Shown here: one piece after another, positions 1 through 9,017 of the stretch
Layout of the letters: each line of letters starts with the position of its first letter
Numbering within the stretch: position 1 is the first letter of the stretch
Source of the DNA: Burkholderiales bacterium 70-64
Lineage (GTDB): Bacteria > Pseudomonadota > Gammaproteobacteria > Burkholderiales > Burkholderiaceae_E
Direction of reading: 5' to 3'
Assembly: GCA_001898645.1 (NCBI GenBank)
Contig: MKUQ01000026.1
Location: forward strand, 30,493-94,492
Length of the DNA: 64,000 bases
The notes under the pieces: generated by a model
The model's database searches: none
What the model was told of the DNA's origin: nothing
Seen by the model: the letters and a program-made list of their open reading frames with translations, nothing else
Program-made: the position numbers and the translations under genes

Positions 1-176
1 TGAAAGACGTATTCGACTGGGCACGGCCGCAGGACCTGCCGGTGGTCGTGCTGCCCGGCGCAGACCACTTCTTCCATCGCAAGCTCACGCTGCTCAAGCG
101 CGTCGTGCTGGAGGCGTTCGGCGCTGCGGGCGCGCAGCCGCCGCCCGGATCGGACCGTCCCGCGCCGCCGGCCTGA
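1..176 (+). CDS. 3' end of an alpha/beta hydrolase (partial)
   Basis: The reading frame is open from base 3 to a TGA at 174-176; the gene begins upstream of the window. The visible 57 residues contain VVVLPGADHFFH, the strand, turn and catalytic-histidine segment typical of the last part of small alpha/beta hydrolases (YcjY/Atu1826-like dienelactone-hydrolase relatives), followed by a helix and a Pro-rich tail. The nucleophile and acid residues lie outside the window, so the assignment rests on the histidine motif and on context: such a hydrolase is often found upstream of dacA/lipB/lipA in Burkholderiales. The substrate is unknown. Confidence 0.55.
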   Translation, partial: KDVFDWARPQDLPVVVLPGADHFFHRKLTLLKRVVLEAFGAAGAQPPPGSDRPAPPA

Positions 177-181
177 CCGCG

Positions 182-733
182 ATGCCGGCATCGACGTCAC
201 GGCTGCCCGCGCAACCCGACGAGCGCCTGATCTACGCGCGCACCGCCGACGGGCACGACGAGGCCGCCCGGCCGCGACGTACGCTCGCGCAGGCGGCGCG
301 GCGCATCCTGGTGCTGGTGGACGGCCAGCGCCGCGTCGGCGACCTGTCCGCCTTCGCGCGCCCCGGCGAGATCGGCCCCGTCCTCGCGGAGCTCGAATCG
401 CAGCACCTGATCGAGGTCTGCGGCCTGGCCGACGAACCCACCGAGAGCGAGCGCCGGCAGCGCGCGCAGGCCGAGCAGGCGCTGCTGAACGCGGCCAAGC
501 GCATGCTGCGCGGACTGTTCGCAGCCGAGCTCGGCACGGCCGGCCACGTGTGGGAAGCGCGCGTGGCCGACAGCGTGAGGATGGAGGTCCTGCGCCGCGT
601 GCTGCGCGAGGCGGTCGACGTGGTCCACGAACGCAACGGCGAAGCCGCGGCGCGACGCGTGCTGGCGGCAGTGCGGCCGGTGTTCGAGCAGGCGAGAGAC
701 GCCGCGGCGGCGGCGCGACCGCCGCGGGCGTGA
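182..733 (+). CDS. Hypothetical protein, possible winged-helix N-terminal domain
   Basis: This 183-residue protein starts 5 bases after the hydrolase stop. I do not recognise a named family. Residues about 35-80 include ILVLVDGQRRVGDL, a pattern seen in small helical modules at the N-terminus of some betaproteobacterial regulatory proteins (inference from pattern only). The middle is strongly helical and charged, and the C-terminal 50 residues are rich in Ala and Arg. There is no signal peptide or membrane segment, so it is probably cytoplasmic. The tight spacing suggests cotranscription with the hydrolase. A longer competing frame begins at 550 in another phase, but its true gene starts at 865. 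Confidence 0.6.
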   Translation: MPASTSRLPAQPDERLIYARTADGHDEAARPRRTLAQAARRILVLVDGQRRVGDLSAFARPGEIGPVLAELESQHLIEVCGLADEPTESERRQRAQAEQALLNAAKRMLRGLFAAELGTAGHVWEARVADSVRMEVLRRVLREAVDVVHERNGEAAARRVLAAVRPVFEQARDAAAAARPPRA

Positions 734-806
734 TGCGAACGGCGCAACGACCTGCGGGCCGGCCTCGACCCCGGCAGGCTCACAGGGGTCGTGTCGAGGC
801 TGGTCC

Positions 807-812
807 TATAAT
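807..812 (+). promoter_or_regulatory. Possible -10 element for dacA
   Basis: A perfect TATAAT lies 52 bases before the dacA start codon. No good -35 hexamer is seen 16-18 bases upstream, so this is a sigma-70-like -10 candidate only. Confidence 0.35.
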
Positions 813-864
813 CCGGGCCTTCGCGTGCGCACCCTTCGCTGCGACGCCCGACACGAGGCCCCCG

Positions 865-2025
865 ATGTCGTCCAGGAAGCTCCCGAGCCTGATCGCCAGT
901 GTCCTTCTGTGCGCGTTCATGTCGATGAACGCCGCGCTCGCGCAGATCGCGCCGCCCACCATCGCCGCCCGCTCGTGGCTGCTGCTCGATGCCACCAGCG
1001 GACAGGTGCTCGCCTCGCACGACCCCGACCTCAAGGTCGAGCCGGCCTCGCTCACCAAGGTGATGACCGCCTACCTCACCTTCGAAGCGCTCAAGGCCAA
1101 GCGCATCACGCCCGACCAGCGCCCGACGGTCTCGCCGGGCGCCTACAAGGCGATCGGCTCGCGCATGTTCGTCGATCCGGCCAGGCCCGCCACCGTCGAG
1201 GAGCTGCTCAACGGCGTGATCGTGCAGTCGGGCAACGACGCCTCGATCGTGCTCGCCGAGGCCGTGGCCGGCAGCGAGGACACCTTCGCGCAGCAGATGA
1301 ACAAGGAAGCGCAGCGTCTGGGCATGCGCAACAGCCAGTTCCGCAACGCCACCGGCCTGCCCGACCCGCAGCACTACAGCACCGCGCGCGACATGGCGAT
1401 CCTCGCGGCGCGGTTGATCGCGGACTTCCCCGAGTACTACCCCCTGTACTCGAAGCGGGAATACACTTTCAACAACATCCGCCAGCCCAACCGCAACCGG
1501 CTGCTGGCGATCGATCCGAGCGTCGACGGCATGAAGACCGGGCACACCGAGGCGGCCGGCTACTGCCTCATCGCCTCGGCGCACCGCGAGCAGCCCGGGG
1601 GCGGGCAGCGCCGGCTGGTGTCGGTGGTGCTCGGCGCCGCATCGGAATCGTCGCGCGCGATCGAGTCGCAGAAGCTGCTCAACTACGGCTTCCAGAATTT
1701 CGACGCGGTGCGCATCTACGCCAAGGGGCAGCCGGCGGGCAACTATGCGGTATGGAAGGGACGCAGCGACACCGTCGCCGGCGGCTTCGACGGCGAGGTC
1801 GTGGTGACCGTGCCGCGCGGCCAGGGCGACAAGGTGAAGGCCGAGATCGAGCGCGTGCAGCCGCTGGTGGCGCCGATCGCCGAGGGCCAGCGCATCGGGA
1901 CGCTGCGGGTGAAGCTCGGCGATCAGGTGCTCGCCGAACGCGCGCTCCTCGCGCAGGCGGCGGTGGAACCGGCCGGATGGTTCGGCCGCACCTGGGACGG
2001 TCTGCGCATGATGCTCGCGAAATAA
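865..2025 (+). CDS. dacA: D-alanyl-D-alanine carboxypeptidase (PBP5/6 family)
   Basis: A 386-residue serine carboxypeptidase that trims the terminal D-Ala from peptidoglycan pentapeptides in the periplasm. Residues 1-27 form a Sec signal peptide ending ALA-Q. The three penicillin-binding motifs are present: S62-L-T-K65, S122-G-N124 and K224-T-G. A C-terminal beta domain follows, and the last residues (WFGRTWDGLRMMLAK) look like the amphipathic membrane anchor of PBP5. The start at 865 was chosen because the open frame extends back to 550 without signal-peptide character and ATG 865 gives a proper leader. It is the first gene of a run leading to dat, ybeD, lipB and lipA, a conserved betaproteobacterial order. 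Confidence 0.95.
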   Translation: MSSRKLPSLIASVLLCAFMSMNAALAQIAPPTIAARSWLLLDATSGQVLASHDPDLKVEPASLTKVMTAYLTFEALKAKRITPDQRPTVSPGAYKAIGSRMFVDPARPATVEELLNGVIVQSGNDASIVLAEAVAGSEDTFAQQMNKEAQRLGMRNSQFRNATGLPDPQHYSTARDMAILAARLIADFPEYYPLYSKREYTFNNIRQPNRNRLLAIDPSVDGMKTGHTEAAGYCLIASAHREQPGGGQRRLVSVVLGAASESSRAIESQKLLNYGFQNFDAVRIYAKGQPAGNYAVWKGRSDTVAGGFDGEVVVTVPRGQGDKVKAEIERVQPLVAPIAEGQRIGTLRVKLGDQVLAERALLAQAAVEPAGWFGRTWDGLRMMLAK

Positions 2026-2077
2026 CCCGGCCGGACCGTCGACTCATTCCCCGCGATATCATGAAGCCGAGGCCCCC

Positions 2078-2923
2078 ATGGCACAGACGGTCTACCTGAA
2101 CGGCGAATTCATGCCCCTGGAGGAAGCGCGCGTGCCGGTCCTCGATCGCGGCTTCATCTTCGGCGACGGCGTCTACGAGGTCGTCCCGATCTACGGCGGG
2201 CGCACCTTCCGCTGGCCGCAGCACCTGGCGCGGCTCGAGCGCAGCCTGGCGGCCATCGGCATCGCCAACCCGCTCGACCGCGAAGGCTGGACCGAGCTGG
2301 TGGAGCAGATCATCGGCTACCACGAATGGGCCGACCAGTTCGTCTACATGCAGGTCACGCGCGGCGTGGCCCGGCGCGACCACGCCTTCCCCAAGGACGC
2401 CAGGCCGACCGTGTTCGCGATGTCGAGCCCGCTCGTGCTGCCCTCGGCGGCGCAGGTGGAACAGGGCGTCGACGCCATCACGCTGCCCGACGAGCGCTGG
2501 CTGCACTGCGACATCAAGACCACCTCGCTGCTGGGCAACGTGCTCGCGCGCCAGGCCGCGGTGCAGGCCGGAGCAGCCGAGTGCGTGATGTTTCGCGACG
2601 GCTTCCTCACCGAGGGCGCCGCGAGCAACATCTGGGTGGCGCGCGGCGACCGGCTGTTCGCCCCGCCCAGGGACAACCTGGTGCTCGAAGGCGTGCGCTA
2701 CGGCCTGATCGAGGAGCTGTGCAGGAAGGCGGACATCCGGCTGCAGATCCGGCGCATCCTGCGCGAGGAAGTGCTGGCCGCCGACGAGCTCATGCTCAGC
2801 TCGGCCACCAAGGAAGTGCTGCCGATCACGCGCCTGGACGGGCGCCCGGTCGGCGCCGGCCGGCCGGGGCCGGTCTTCGCGCGGCTCCACAAGGCCTACC
2901 AGGACGCCAAGGCGGGCCGCTGA
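2078..2923 (+). CDS. dat: D-amino acid aminotransferase (PLP fold type IV)
   Basis: A 281-residue class IV aminotransferase that exchanges the amino group between D-alanine and 2-oxo acids such as 2-oxoglutarate, giving D-glutamate. The N-terminal VLDRGFIFGDGVYEV is the family signature. K147 in CDIKTTSLLGN is the expected PLP Schiff-base lysine, and FLTEGAASNIW contains the glutamate that contacts the PLP nitrogen. Its length matches the family. It follows dacA by 52 bases, so a role in D-amino acid supply or recycling for the cell wall fits. Branched-chain aminotransferases share the fold, but the short length and the dacA context favour D-amino acid specificity. Confidence 0.9.
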   Translation: MAQTVYLNGEFMPLEEARVPVLDRGFIFGDGVYEVVPIYGGRTFRWPQHLARLERSLAAIGIANPLDREGWTELVEQIIGYHEWADQFVYMQVTRGVARRDHAFPKDARPTVFAMSSPLVLPSAAQVEQGVDAITLPDERWLHCDIKTTSLLGNVLARQAAVQAGAAECVMFRDGFLTEGAASNIWVARGDRLFAPPRDNLVLEGVRYGLIEELCRKADIRLQIRRILREEVLAADELMLSSATKEVLPITRLDGRPVGAGRPGPVFARLHKAYQDAKAGR

Positions 2924-2943
2924 GCGCGCCGCAGGCATGCTCC

Positions 2944-3240
2944 ATGAGCGAGGAACGCGATCTTTCGGCGGCCTTCGACCGGCTCGAGGCGCTGCTCGAG
3001 TTCCCGGTGGAGTTTCCGCTGAAGATCATGGGCCGGCGGGTCGACGGATTCGCCCAGGCGATCTCCGACCTGGTGCTGGAGCACGCCCCCGATTTCGATC
3101 CGGCGACGATCGAGCTGCGCGCTTCCAGCCAGGGCAACTACCTCAGCCTGACCGTGGTGGTGCGGATCGATACACGGGCGCAGCTGGAAACGCTGTACCG
3201 CGCGCTCTCGACGCACCCGATGGTCAGCGTGGTGTTGTAG
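2944..3240 (+). CDS. ybeD: YbeD family protein (DUF493)
   Basis: A 98-residue small cytoplasmic protein of the YbeD/UPF0250 family. The core [12 protein letters not shown], followed by a helix and the strand [10 protein letters not shown], matches the ACT-like ferredoxin fold of E. coli YbeD, also encoded between dacA and lipB. The ATG at 2944 was preferred over one at 2937, which is in another frame. The protein is longer at the N-terminus ([19 protein letters not shown]) than E. coli YbeD. The molecular function is unknown; a regulatory role near lipoate synthesis is inferred from synteny only. Confidence 0.88.
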   Translation: MSEERDLSAAFDRLEALLEFPVEFPLKIMGRRVDGFAQAISDLVLEHAPDFDPATIELRASSQGNYLSLTVVVRIDTRAQLETLYRALSTHPMVSVVL

Positions 3241-3253
3241 CGCGGGCCATCCG

Positions 3254-4015
3254 ATGACCCCAGATACCTCCAAATCGCTGGCGCCAGTCGCCCGCGGGGT
3301 TCCGAAGCGAGCCCCCGCTTCGGCGCAATCCATTGTCGTCGGCTCTTTTGCCTCCGAGCGCGTCGAGGCGGATGCAGCGATCGCCGCGCCGCGGATCAGG
3401 CGCTGGACCCGGCGTGCCTACCTCCCCACGCTGTACGCGATGCAGGCCTTCACGCTCGACCGCCGGGCCGATACGCGCGACGAGATCTGGCTGGTCGAGC
3501 ACCCGCCGGTGTTCACGCTCGGGCATGTCTCGCGTCCCGAGCATCTGCGCAGCCCCGGCGACATCCCCGTGGTGCGCACCGAGCGCGGCGGCCAGGTCAC
3601 CTATCACGGACCGGGGCAAGTGGTGGCTTACTTGCTCGTCGACCTGCGCCGGCGCAGCCTGGGCGTACGCGAGTTCGTCTCGCGCATCGAGTCGGCGACG
3701 ATGGAGCTGCTGGCCGGATACGGGGTCCAGGCGGCGCGGCGCGGCGGCGCGCCCGGCGTCTACCTCGAGGAAGGCGAGGCAGGGGCCGGCGCCAAGATCG
3801 CCTCGGTGGGGATCCGCGTCTCGCGCGGGTGCAGCTACCATGGCGTGGCGCTGAACGTGGCCATGGATCTCGAGCCGTTCACGCGGATCGATCCCTGCGG
3901 CTATCCGGGCCTCGCCGTCGCCGACATGCGCAGCCGCGTCCCCGACATCGACGCCGGCGAAGTGGCGTCGCGTTTCGGACGCCTGCTGGCCGCCCACATC
4001 GAAAAGAAACCATGA
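3254..4015 (+). CDS. lipB: Octanoyltransferase LipB
   Basis: Transfers the octanoyl group from octanoyl-ACP to the lipoyl domains of 2-oxoacid dehydrogenases and to GcvH, the first step of endogenous lipoate synthesis. The protein has 253 residues. [15 protein letters not shown] is the substrate-pocket signature. The catalytic pair is visible as K181 in [13 protein letters not shown] and C215 in IDPCGYPGL. The first ~45 residues are a weakly conserved extension, so a start slightly downstream is possible. lipB ends with a TGA that overlaps the lipA ATG, indicating translational coupling. Confidence 0.95.
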   Translation: MTPDTSKSLAPVARGVPKRAPASAQSIVVGSFASERVEADAAIAAPRIRRWTRRAYLPTLYAMQAFTLDRRADTRDEIWLVEHPPVFTLGHVSRPEHLRSPGDIPVVRTERGGQVTYHGPGQVVAYLLVDLRRRSLGVREFVSRIESATMELLAGYGVQAARRGGAPGVYLEEGEAGAGAKIASVGIRVSRGCSYHGVALNVAMDLEPFTRIDPCGYPGLAVADMRSRVPDIDAGEVASRFGRLLAAHIEKKP

Positions 4016-5034
4016 ACCCGACTCCGAACGACCCCTCCCCCTTGTCCCCGGCCGGCCGCGCCGCCCCCGGCGCGCGCGATGCGGGCCTCAAGCAGAAAGG
4101 CGCCGAGAAGACCTCGCGCATCCCGGTGAAGGTGGTTCCGGCCGCCGAGGTGCTGCGCAAGCCCGAGTGGATCCGCGTGCGCGCCGGCGCGGACAACGCG
4201 CGCTTCTACGAGATCAAGCAGATCCTTCGCGAGCACCGCCTGCACACCGTGTGCGAGGAAGCCTCGTGCCCGAACATCGGCGAGTGCTTCGGCAAGGGCA
4301 CCGCCACCTTCATGATCATGGGCGACAAGTGCACGCGCCGCTGCCCGTTCTGCGACGTCGGGCACGGCCGGCCCGACGCGCTCGACGCCGCCGAGCCGGA
4401 GAACCTGGCGCGCACCATCGCCGCCCTGAAGCTGCGCTACGCGGTGATCACCAGCGTCGATCGCGACGACCTGCGCGACGGCGGCGCGCAGCATTTCGTC
4501 GACTGCATCCGCAAGGTGCGCGAGCTCTCGCCGGGCACCCGCATCGAGGTGCTGGTGCCCGACTTCCGCGGCCGCATGGAGCGCGCGCTGGACATCCTCG
4601 AATCCGCGCCGCCCGACGTGATGAACCACAATCTCGAGACGGTGCCGCGGCTGTACCGCCAGGCGCGCCCCGGCGCGGACTACGCCCATTCGCTGCGCCT
4701 GCTGGCCGAATTCAAGCGCCGCGTGCCCGGCGTGCCGACCAAGTCGGGGCTGATGGTCGGGCTGGGCGAAACCGACGACGAGATCCTGGCGGTGATGCGC
4801 GACATGCGCGAGCACGACATCGAGATGCTGACCATCGGCCAGTACCTCGCGCCGTCGAACGCGCACCTGCCGGTGCTGCGCTACGTGCACCCGGACACCT
4901 TCCGGATGTTCGGCGCCGAAGCGAGGAAGATGGGCTTCTCGCACGCCGCGGTCGGCGCGCTGGTGCGCTCGTCGTACCACGCCGACGAGCAGGCGCACGC
5001 GGCCGGCCTGGGGGAGCGGCACGGCGTGGCCTGA
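4012..5034 (+). CDS. lipA: Lipoyl synthase LipA (radical SAM)
   Basis: Inserts sulfur at C6 and C8 of protein-bound octanoyl groups. The 340-residue protein has the auxiliary [4Fe-4S] motif C81-x4-C86-x5-C92 ([12 protein letters not shown]) and the radical SAM motif C107-x3-C111-x2-C114 (CTRRCPFC). The conserved C-terminal RSSYHA supplies the serine ligand of the auxiliary cluster. The ATG at 4012 overlaps the lipB stop by four bases; the longer open frame back to 3829 is only an overlap with lipB. The first ~35 residues are an extension common in betaproteobacterial LipA. The operon ends here: the next gene is convergent and only 8 bases away. Confidence 0.96.
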   Translation: MNPTPNDPSPLSPAGRAAPGARDAGLKQKGAEKTSRIPVKVVPAAEVLRKPEWIRVRAGADNARFYEIKQILREHRLHTVCEEASCPNIGECFGKGTATFMIMGDKCTRRCPFCDVGHGRPDALDAAEPENLARTIAALKLRYAVITSVDRDDLRDGGAQHFVDCIRKVRELSPGTRIEVLVPDFRGRMERALDILESAPPDVMNHNLETVPRLYRQARPGADYAHSLRLLAEFKRRVPGVPTKSGLMVGLGETDDEILAVMRDMREHDIEMLTIGQYLAPSNAHLPVLRYVHPDTFRMFGAEARKMGFSHAAVGALVRSSYHADEQAHAAGLGERHGVA

Positions 5035-5042
5035 GCCGGCTC

Positions 5043-6497
5043 CTAGAACGGATACTGCCGCGGCGTCGTCTGCACGCTGATCCAGCGCAGGTCGGTGAAC
5101 TCGTGGATGCCGGCCTTGCCGCCGAAGCGGCCCATGCCGCTGCCCTTGACGCCGCCGAAGGGCATCTGCGCCTCGTCGTGCACGGTCGGGCCGTTGACGT
5201 GGCAGATGCCCGATTCGATGCGCCGCGCGACGTTGATCGCCCGGGCGATGTCACCGCCGAACACCGCGGCGCTCAGCCCGTACTCGTTGTCGTTGGCGCA
5301 GGCCACGGCTTCCTCGACGCCCTTCACCCTCACGACGCACTTGAGCGGGCCGAAGGTCTCCTCGTGGTAGACGCGCATCTCGCGCGTGACGCGATCGAGC
5401 ACGGTGGCCGGCATCAGGGTATCGCTCGCCTTGCCGCCGCATAGCAGCTTCGCACCCTTGGCCAACGCGTCGTCGATGAGCGCGTTGCAGTGCTCGACCG
5501 TGCCCATGCCGATCACCGAGCCCAGCACCACCGGGTCGGGCTTGCGCGGATCGCCCACCGGCAGGCTGCGCGCCTTGGCGACGAAGCGATCGAGGAAGGC
5601 GTCGGCGATGCGCTCGTCGACCACGAGGCGTTCGGTGCTCATGCAGATCTGCCCTGAGTTCATGAAGCAGGCGAAGGCGGCCGCGTTCACCGCCGCCTCG
5701 AGGTCGGCGTCGTCGAGCACCACCATCGGGGCCTTGCCGCCCAGCTCGAGCACCACCGGCTTGAGGTGCTTCGCGCAGGTCGCGGCGATGATGCGCCCCA
5801 CGCGCGTGCTGCCGGTAAAGTTGACGCGCCGCACCGCCGGATGCGCGACCATCGCCTCGACCACGGTGCCGGCATCGGCCGGCGCGTTGGTGACGTAGTT
5901 GACCACGCCGGCCGGGAAGCCCGCGTCCTGCAGCGCCTCGACGATCAGCCGGTGGGTGCGCGGGCAGTTCTCGCTGCCCTTGAGCACGACCGTGTTGCCG
6001 CAGGCCAGCGGCGTGGCGATGGCGCGCACGCCGAGGATGACCGGCGCGTTCCACGGCGCAATACCGACCACCACGCCGGCCGGCTGGCGCACGCCCATGG
6101 CGAGCGAGCCCGGCACGTCGGAGGGGATCACCTCGCCGGCCACCTGGGTGGTGAGCGCCGCGGCCTCGCGCAGCATGCCCGCCGCCAGGTGCACGTTGAA
6201 GCCGGCCCACAGGCCGGTGGCGCCGGTCTCGGCGGCCACCGCCTCGATGAACGCCGGGGTGCGCGCCTCGAGCGCATCGGCGGCCTTGAGCAGCAGCGCG
6301 CGCCGCTCGCCGGGGCCGCTGGCGCTCCAGGTCCTGAAGGCCGCGGCGGCGGCCTCCACCGCGGCGACGGCGTCGGCGGCGCTGGCGGCAGGCGCGCGCG
6401 TGGCAACGCTGCCGTCGAGCGGATTGCGCCGCTCGAAGGTGGCGCCCTTCTCGGCGCTGACGGCCAGGCCGTTGATCAGCATGGACAGGTCGGACAT
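5043..6497 (-). CDS. NAD(P)-dependent aldehyde dehydrogenase (in frame with upstream ABC ATPase)
   Basis: From the internal ATG this is a 484-residue ALDH-superfamily enzyme resembling vanillin or salicylaldehyde dehydrogenases, oxidising an aldehyde to a carboxylate. Catalytic residues are visible: N150 (APWN), the general base E251 (LELGGKAP) and the nucleophile C285 (SGQICMS). The reading frame continues without a stop into the ABC ATPase gene upstream. A good ribosome-binding site (AAGGAGAA) ends 6 bases before the ATG, in sequence that would be read as C-K-E-N-A if translated through, so independent initiation here is likely. With the Liv-type transporter and the divergent AraC regulator it suggests use of an aromatic or amine-derived aldehyde; the substrate is an inference. 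Confidence 0.9.
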   Translation of the reverse strand: MSDLSMLINGLAVSAEKGATFERRNPLDGSVATRAPAASAADAVAAVEAAAAAFRTWSASGPGERRALLLKAADALEARTPAFIEAVAAETGATGLWAGFNVHLAAGMLREAAALTTQVAGEVIPSDVPGSLAMGVRQPAGVVVGIAPWNAPVILGVRAIATPLACGNTVVLKGSENCPRTHRLIVEALQDAGFPAGVVNYVTNAPADAGTVVEAMVAHPAVRRVNFTGSTRVGRIIAATCAKHLKPVVLELGGKAPMVVLDDADLEAAVNAAAFACFMNSGQICMSTERLVVDERIADAFLDRFVAKARSLPVGDPRKPDPVVLGSVIGMGTVEHCNALIDDALAKGAKLLCGGKASDTLMPATVLDRVTREMRVYHEETFGPLKCVVRVKGVEEAVACANDNEYGLSAAVFGGDIARAINVARRIESGICHVNGPTVHDEAQMPFGGVKGSGMGRFGGKAGIHEFTDLRWISVQTTPRQYPF

Positions 6498-7280
6498 GGC
6501 GTTCTCCTTGCAGGAAGACGGGGAGGAAGCGGCGGGCGAACCCGGGCCCAGGTAGGCGGCGCGCACGATCGCCGAGCGCGCCAGCAGCGAGGCCGGCCCC
6601 TCGGCCACCAGCTGGCCGCGCTCGAGCACGTAGCCGCGATCGGCGACGGCGAGCGACTTGCGCACGTTCTGCTCGACCATCAGCACGGTGACGCCCTGGT
6701 CGGCGATGCGGCGCGCGATGGCGAGCAGCTCGTCGACCATCTTCGGCGCCAGGCCGAGCGACGGCTCGTCGAGCATCAGCAGGCGCGGCGCGCTCATCAT
6801 GGCGCGCGCCACGGCCACCATCTGCTGCTCGCCGCCGCTCATGGTGCCGGCCAGCTGGCCGGCGCGCTCGGCGAGCCGCGGGAAGTCGCGGAACGCCTGC
6901 TCGAGGCGTCGCGCGCGCTCGGCGGGCGCGACCAGCCAGCCGCCGAGCTCGAGGTTCTCGCGCACCGTCATGTCGGGGAACAGCTGCCGGCCCTCGGCCA
7001 CCAGCGACAGGCCGCGCGCGACGATCCGGCTCGCCGGGGCATCGGCGGGCAACTCCTCGCCGTCCAGCCGCACCGTGCCGCTGCGCGGCACCAGCCCGGC
7101 GACCGCCTTGAGCAGGGTGGTCTTGCCGGCCCCGTTGGGACCGAGGATCACGGTGAGGCCGGGGCGCGCTTCCAGATCGAGATCGCGCAGCACCAGGAAG
7201 CGGCCGTAGCCGGCGCTCAGGCCTTCGACCCGCAGGTGGGCCGGCGCGCGGCCGGGAGCCGGAGCGGCGGCGGCGCTCAT
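6498..7280 (-). CDS. livF: LivF-type ABC transporter ATPase lacking its own stop codon
   Basis: This part encodes about 261 residues of a branched-chain-amino-acid-type ABC ATPase: Walker A GPNGAGKTT, signature MSGGEQQM, Walker B LLMLDEPSLGL and the switch region MVEQN. LivF proteins normally end soon after AYLG; here the frame runs on through about 17 residues into the aldehyde dehydrogenase, giving a 745-residue open frame (5043-7280). Either the stop codon was lost or the two products are made both separately and as a fusion. The start overlaps the livG stop by four bases. It should energise import together with the livG, livM and livH products. Confidence 0.85.
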
Positions 7281-8041
7281 GACGTGCCCTGCGCCATCTC
7301 GTCGCCGAGATAGGCCTCGATGACGCGGGCGTCGCGCACCACCTCGGCGGGCGCGGCGTCGGCGATCTTGCAGCCCTGGTGCAGCACCAGCACGCGCTCG
7401 ACGTGGCGCAGCAGCGTGGTCACCGCATGCTCGATCCAGATCACGGTGAGCGCCAGGTCGTCGCGCAGGCCGCGGATCAGCCGCGCCATGTGCTCGACCT
7501 CGCCTTCGGTGAGGCCGGCGGCCACCTCGTCGAGCAGCAGCAGCCTCGGGCGGGTGGCGAGCGCCATGCCGATCTCGAGCAGGCGCTGCTGGGAGGGCGT
7601 GATCGCCGCCGCCGGCTGCGCGGCGTGCGCCGACAGCCCGATCACCTCGAGGATGCCGGCCGCATCCGCCAGGCCGGGCGCGGCAGCGCGCCCGCGTCCG
7701 GCGAACTGCAGGCCGAAGCCGATGTTGGCCGCCACCGTCAGCTCGGCGAACACGCGCGGCGTCTGGAAGGTGCGCGCGATGCCGTGATGGGCATAGCGGT
7801 GCGGCCGCGCCCCGGTGAGGTCGTCGCCGGCCACCAGCAGCCGGCCCGAGGTCGGCGGGAGCACACCCGAGAGCACGTTGAAGAAGGTGGTCTTGCCCGC
7901 GCCGTTGGGGCCGATGATGCCCACCAGCTCGCCGGCGGCGAAGCGGGCGCTGATGCCGTCGACCGCGGTCAGCCCGCCGAAGCGGACCGTGACCGAGCGC
8001 GCCTCGAGCAGCGCCGTCCCCATCGAGGCCGCCTCAGGCAT
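7277..8041 (-). CDS. livG: LivG-type ABC transporter ATPase
   Basis: A 254-residue ATPase of the branched-chain amino acid transporter class. Walker A is GPNGAGKTT, the Q-loop region HHGIARTFQTPRVF is typical of LivG, and Walker B is LLLLDEVAAGL. The signature motif is degenerate (AITPSQQRLLEIG instead of the usual LSxGQQRxLEI), and Walker B is followed by VAAGL rather than PxAGL. The ATG at 8041 was chosen because it overlaps the livM stop by 8 bases; an upstream ATG at 8065 is also possible. It pairs with the livF product to drive the permease. Confidence 0.88.
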   Translation of the reverse strand: MPEAASMGTALLEARSVTVRFGGLTAVDGISARFAAGELVGIIGPNGAGKTTFFNVLSGVLPPTSGRLLVAGDDLTGARPHRYAHHGIARTFQTPRVFAELTVAANIGFGLQFAGRGRAAAPGLADAAGILEVIGLSAHAAQPAAAITPSQQRLLEIGMALATRPRLLLLDEVAAGLTEGEVEHMARLIRGLRDDLALTVIWIEHAVTTLLRHVERVLVLHQGCKIADAAPAEVVRDARVIEAYLGDEMAQGTS

Positions 8042-9017
8042 CGCGCACCTTTCCCGCACCGGCACGCCGGGCAGGCCGGCGCGCGAGCAGGGCGTCGCGC
8101 CAGCCGATCAGGATGCCCGGGCGCAGCGAGGCCAGGCCGCCGGGCAGGTACAGCACCGAGAGGATCAGCAGCAGGCCGAGCGCCATCATGTAGAGCTGCG
8201 GCAGCTGCAGGCGCAGCGCCTCGGCCAGCACGCTGAAGACGATGGCGGCGACGAGCGGCCCCCACAGGGTGGCGGCGCCGCCGATCAGCGCGATCAGCAC
8301 GGTCTGGAAGCCGATGAAGGGATTGAACACCGTCGCCGGATCGATGTAGGTCCAGCGCACGCTCATCGCCGCGCCCACGGCGCCGGCAAAGGCGGCCGAG
8401 ATCGCGAAGCCGATCACCTTGGCGCGGCGGGTGTCGACACCCAGGGTCTGGGCGCGCAGCTCGTCGCCGCCGATGCCGGCCAGCGCCAGCCCGAGCCGGC
8501 TGCGCCGCACCGCGATCGAGGTCACTACCGCCAGCACCGCCAGCGCCAGCACGGTGAGATAGACGGTGCCGGGCTCGGGCACGAAGACGAGCACGCGCCC
8601 CACGGTGCCGGCGATCTGCTTCTCCGCGAAGGTGACGGCATGGCGGATCAGCTCGGTCATGCCGAAGGTGAGCACCGCGAAGTAGGTGCCGCGCAGGTGC
8701 AGCACCGCGCTGCCCATGACCACTGCCAGCGCCGCCGCAGCCCCGGCGCCGAGGGCGATCGCCGCCAGCCAGGGCAGCTCGCCGAGCGTGAGCGCCCCGG
8801 CATAGGCGCCGATGCCGAAGAAGGCCGAGGTGGCCAGCGACAGGTAGCGCGTGGCTCCGCAGAACAGGCTCCAGCTCGACGACAGCGCCACGTACATCAG
8901 GCAGGTGAGCGCCATCGAGACGCCGAACTCGTTCACCCAGGCAGGCAGCGCGAGCGCGATGACGGCCAGCACCGCCAGCACCGACAGGTCGCGCCCGAGG
9001 ATGCGCCGCCCGCTCAT
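8034..9017 (-). CDS. livM: LivM-type ABC transporter permease
   Basis: A 327-residue inner-membrane permease with 8-9 hydrophobic segments. The cytoplasmic coupling region contains RRSRLGLALAGIGGDELRAQ, a LivM-type EAA-like loop. The ATG at 9017 overlaps the livH stop (ATGA), so it was preferred over 9044. It forms the translocation pore with the livH product. Confidence 0.9.
   Translation of the reverse strand: MSGRRILGRDLSVLAVLAVIALALPAWVNEFGVSMALTCLMYVALSSSWSLFCGATRYLSLATSAFFGIGAYAGALTLGELPWLAAIALGAGAAAALAVVMGSAVLHLRGTYFAVLTFGMTELIRHAVTFAEKQIAGTVGRVLVFVPEPGTVYLTVLALAVLAVVTSIAVRRSRLGLALAGIGGDELRAQTLGVDTRRAKVIGFAISAAFAGAVGAAMSVRWTYIDPATVFNPFIGFQTVLIALIGGAATLWGPLVAAIVFSVLAEALRLQLPQLYMMALGLLLILSVLYLPGGLASLRPGILIGWRDALLARRPARRAGAGKVRDA

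Noticed and set aside
5033..5042. Perfect palindrome GAGCCGGCTC between lipA and the aldehyde dehydrogenase
   Set aside because: It has no loop and no T-tract, so it is not a convincing terminator.
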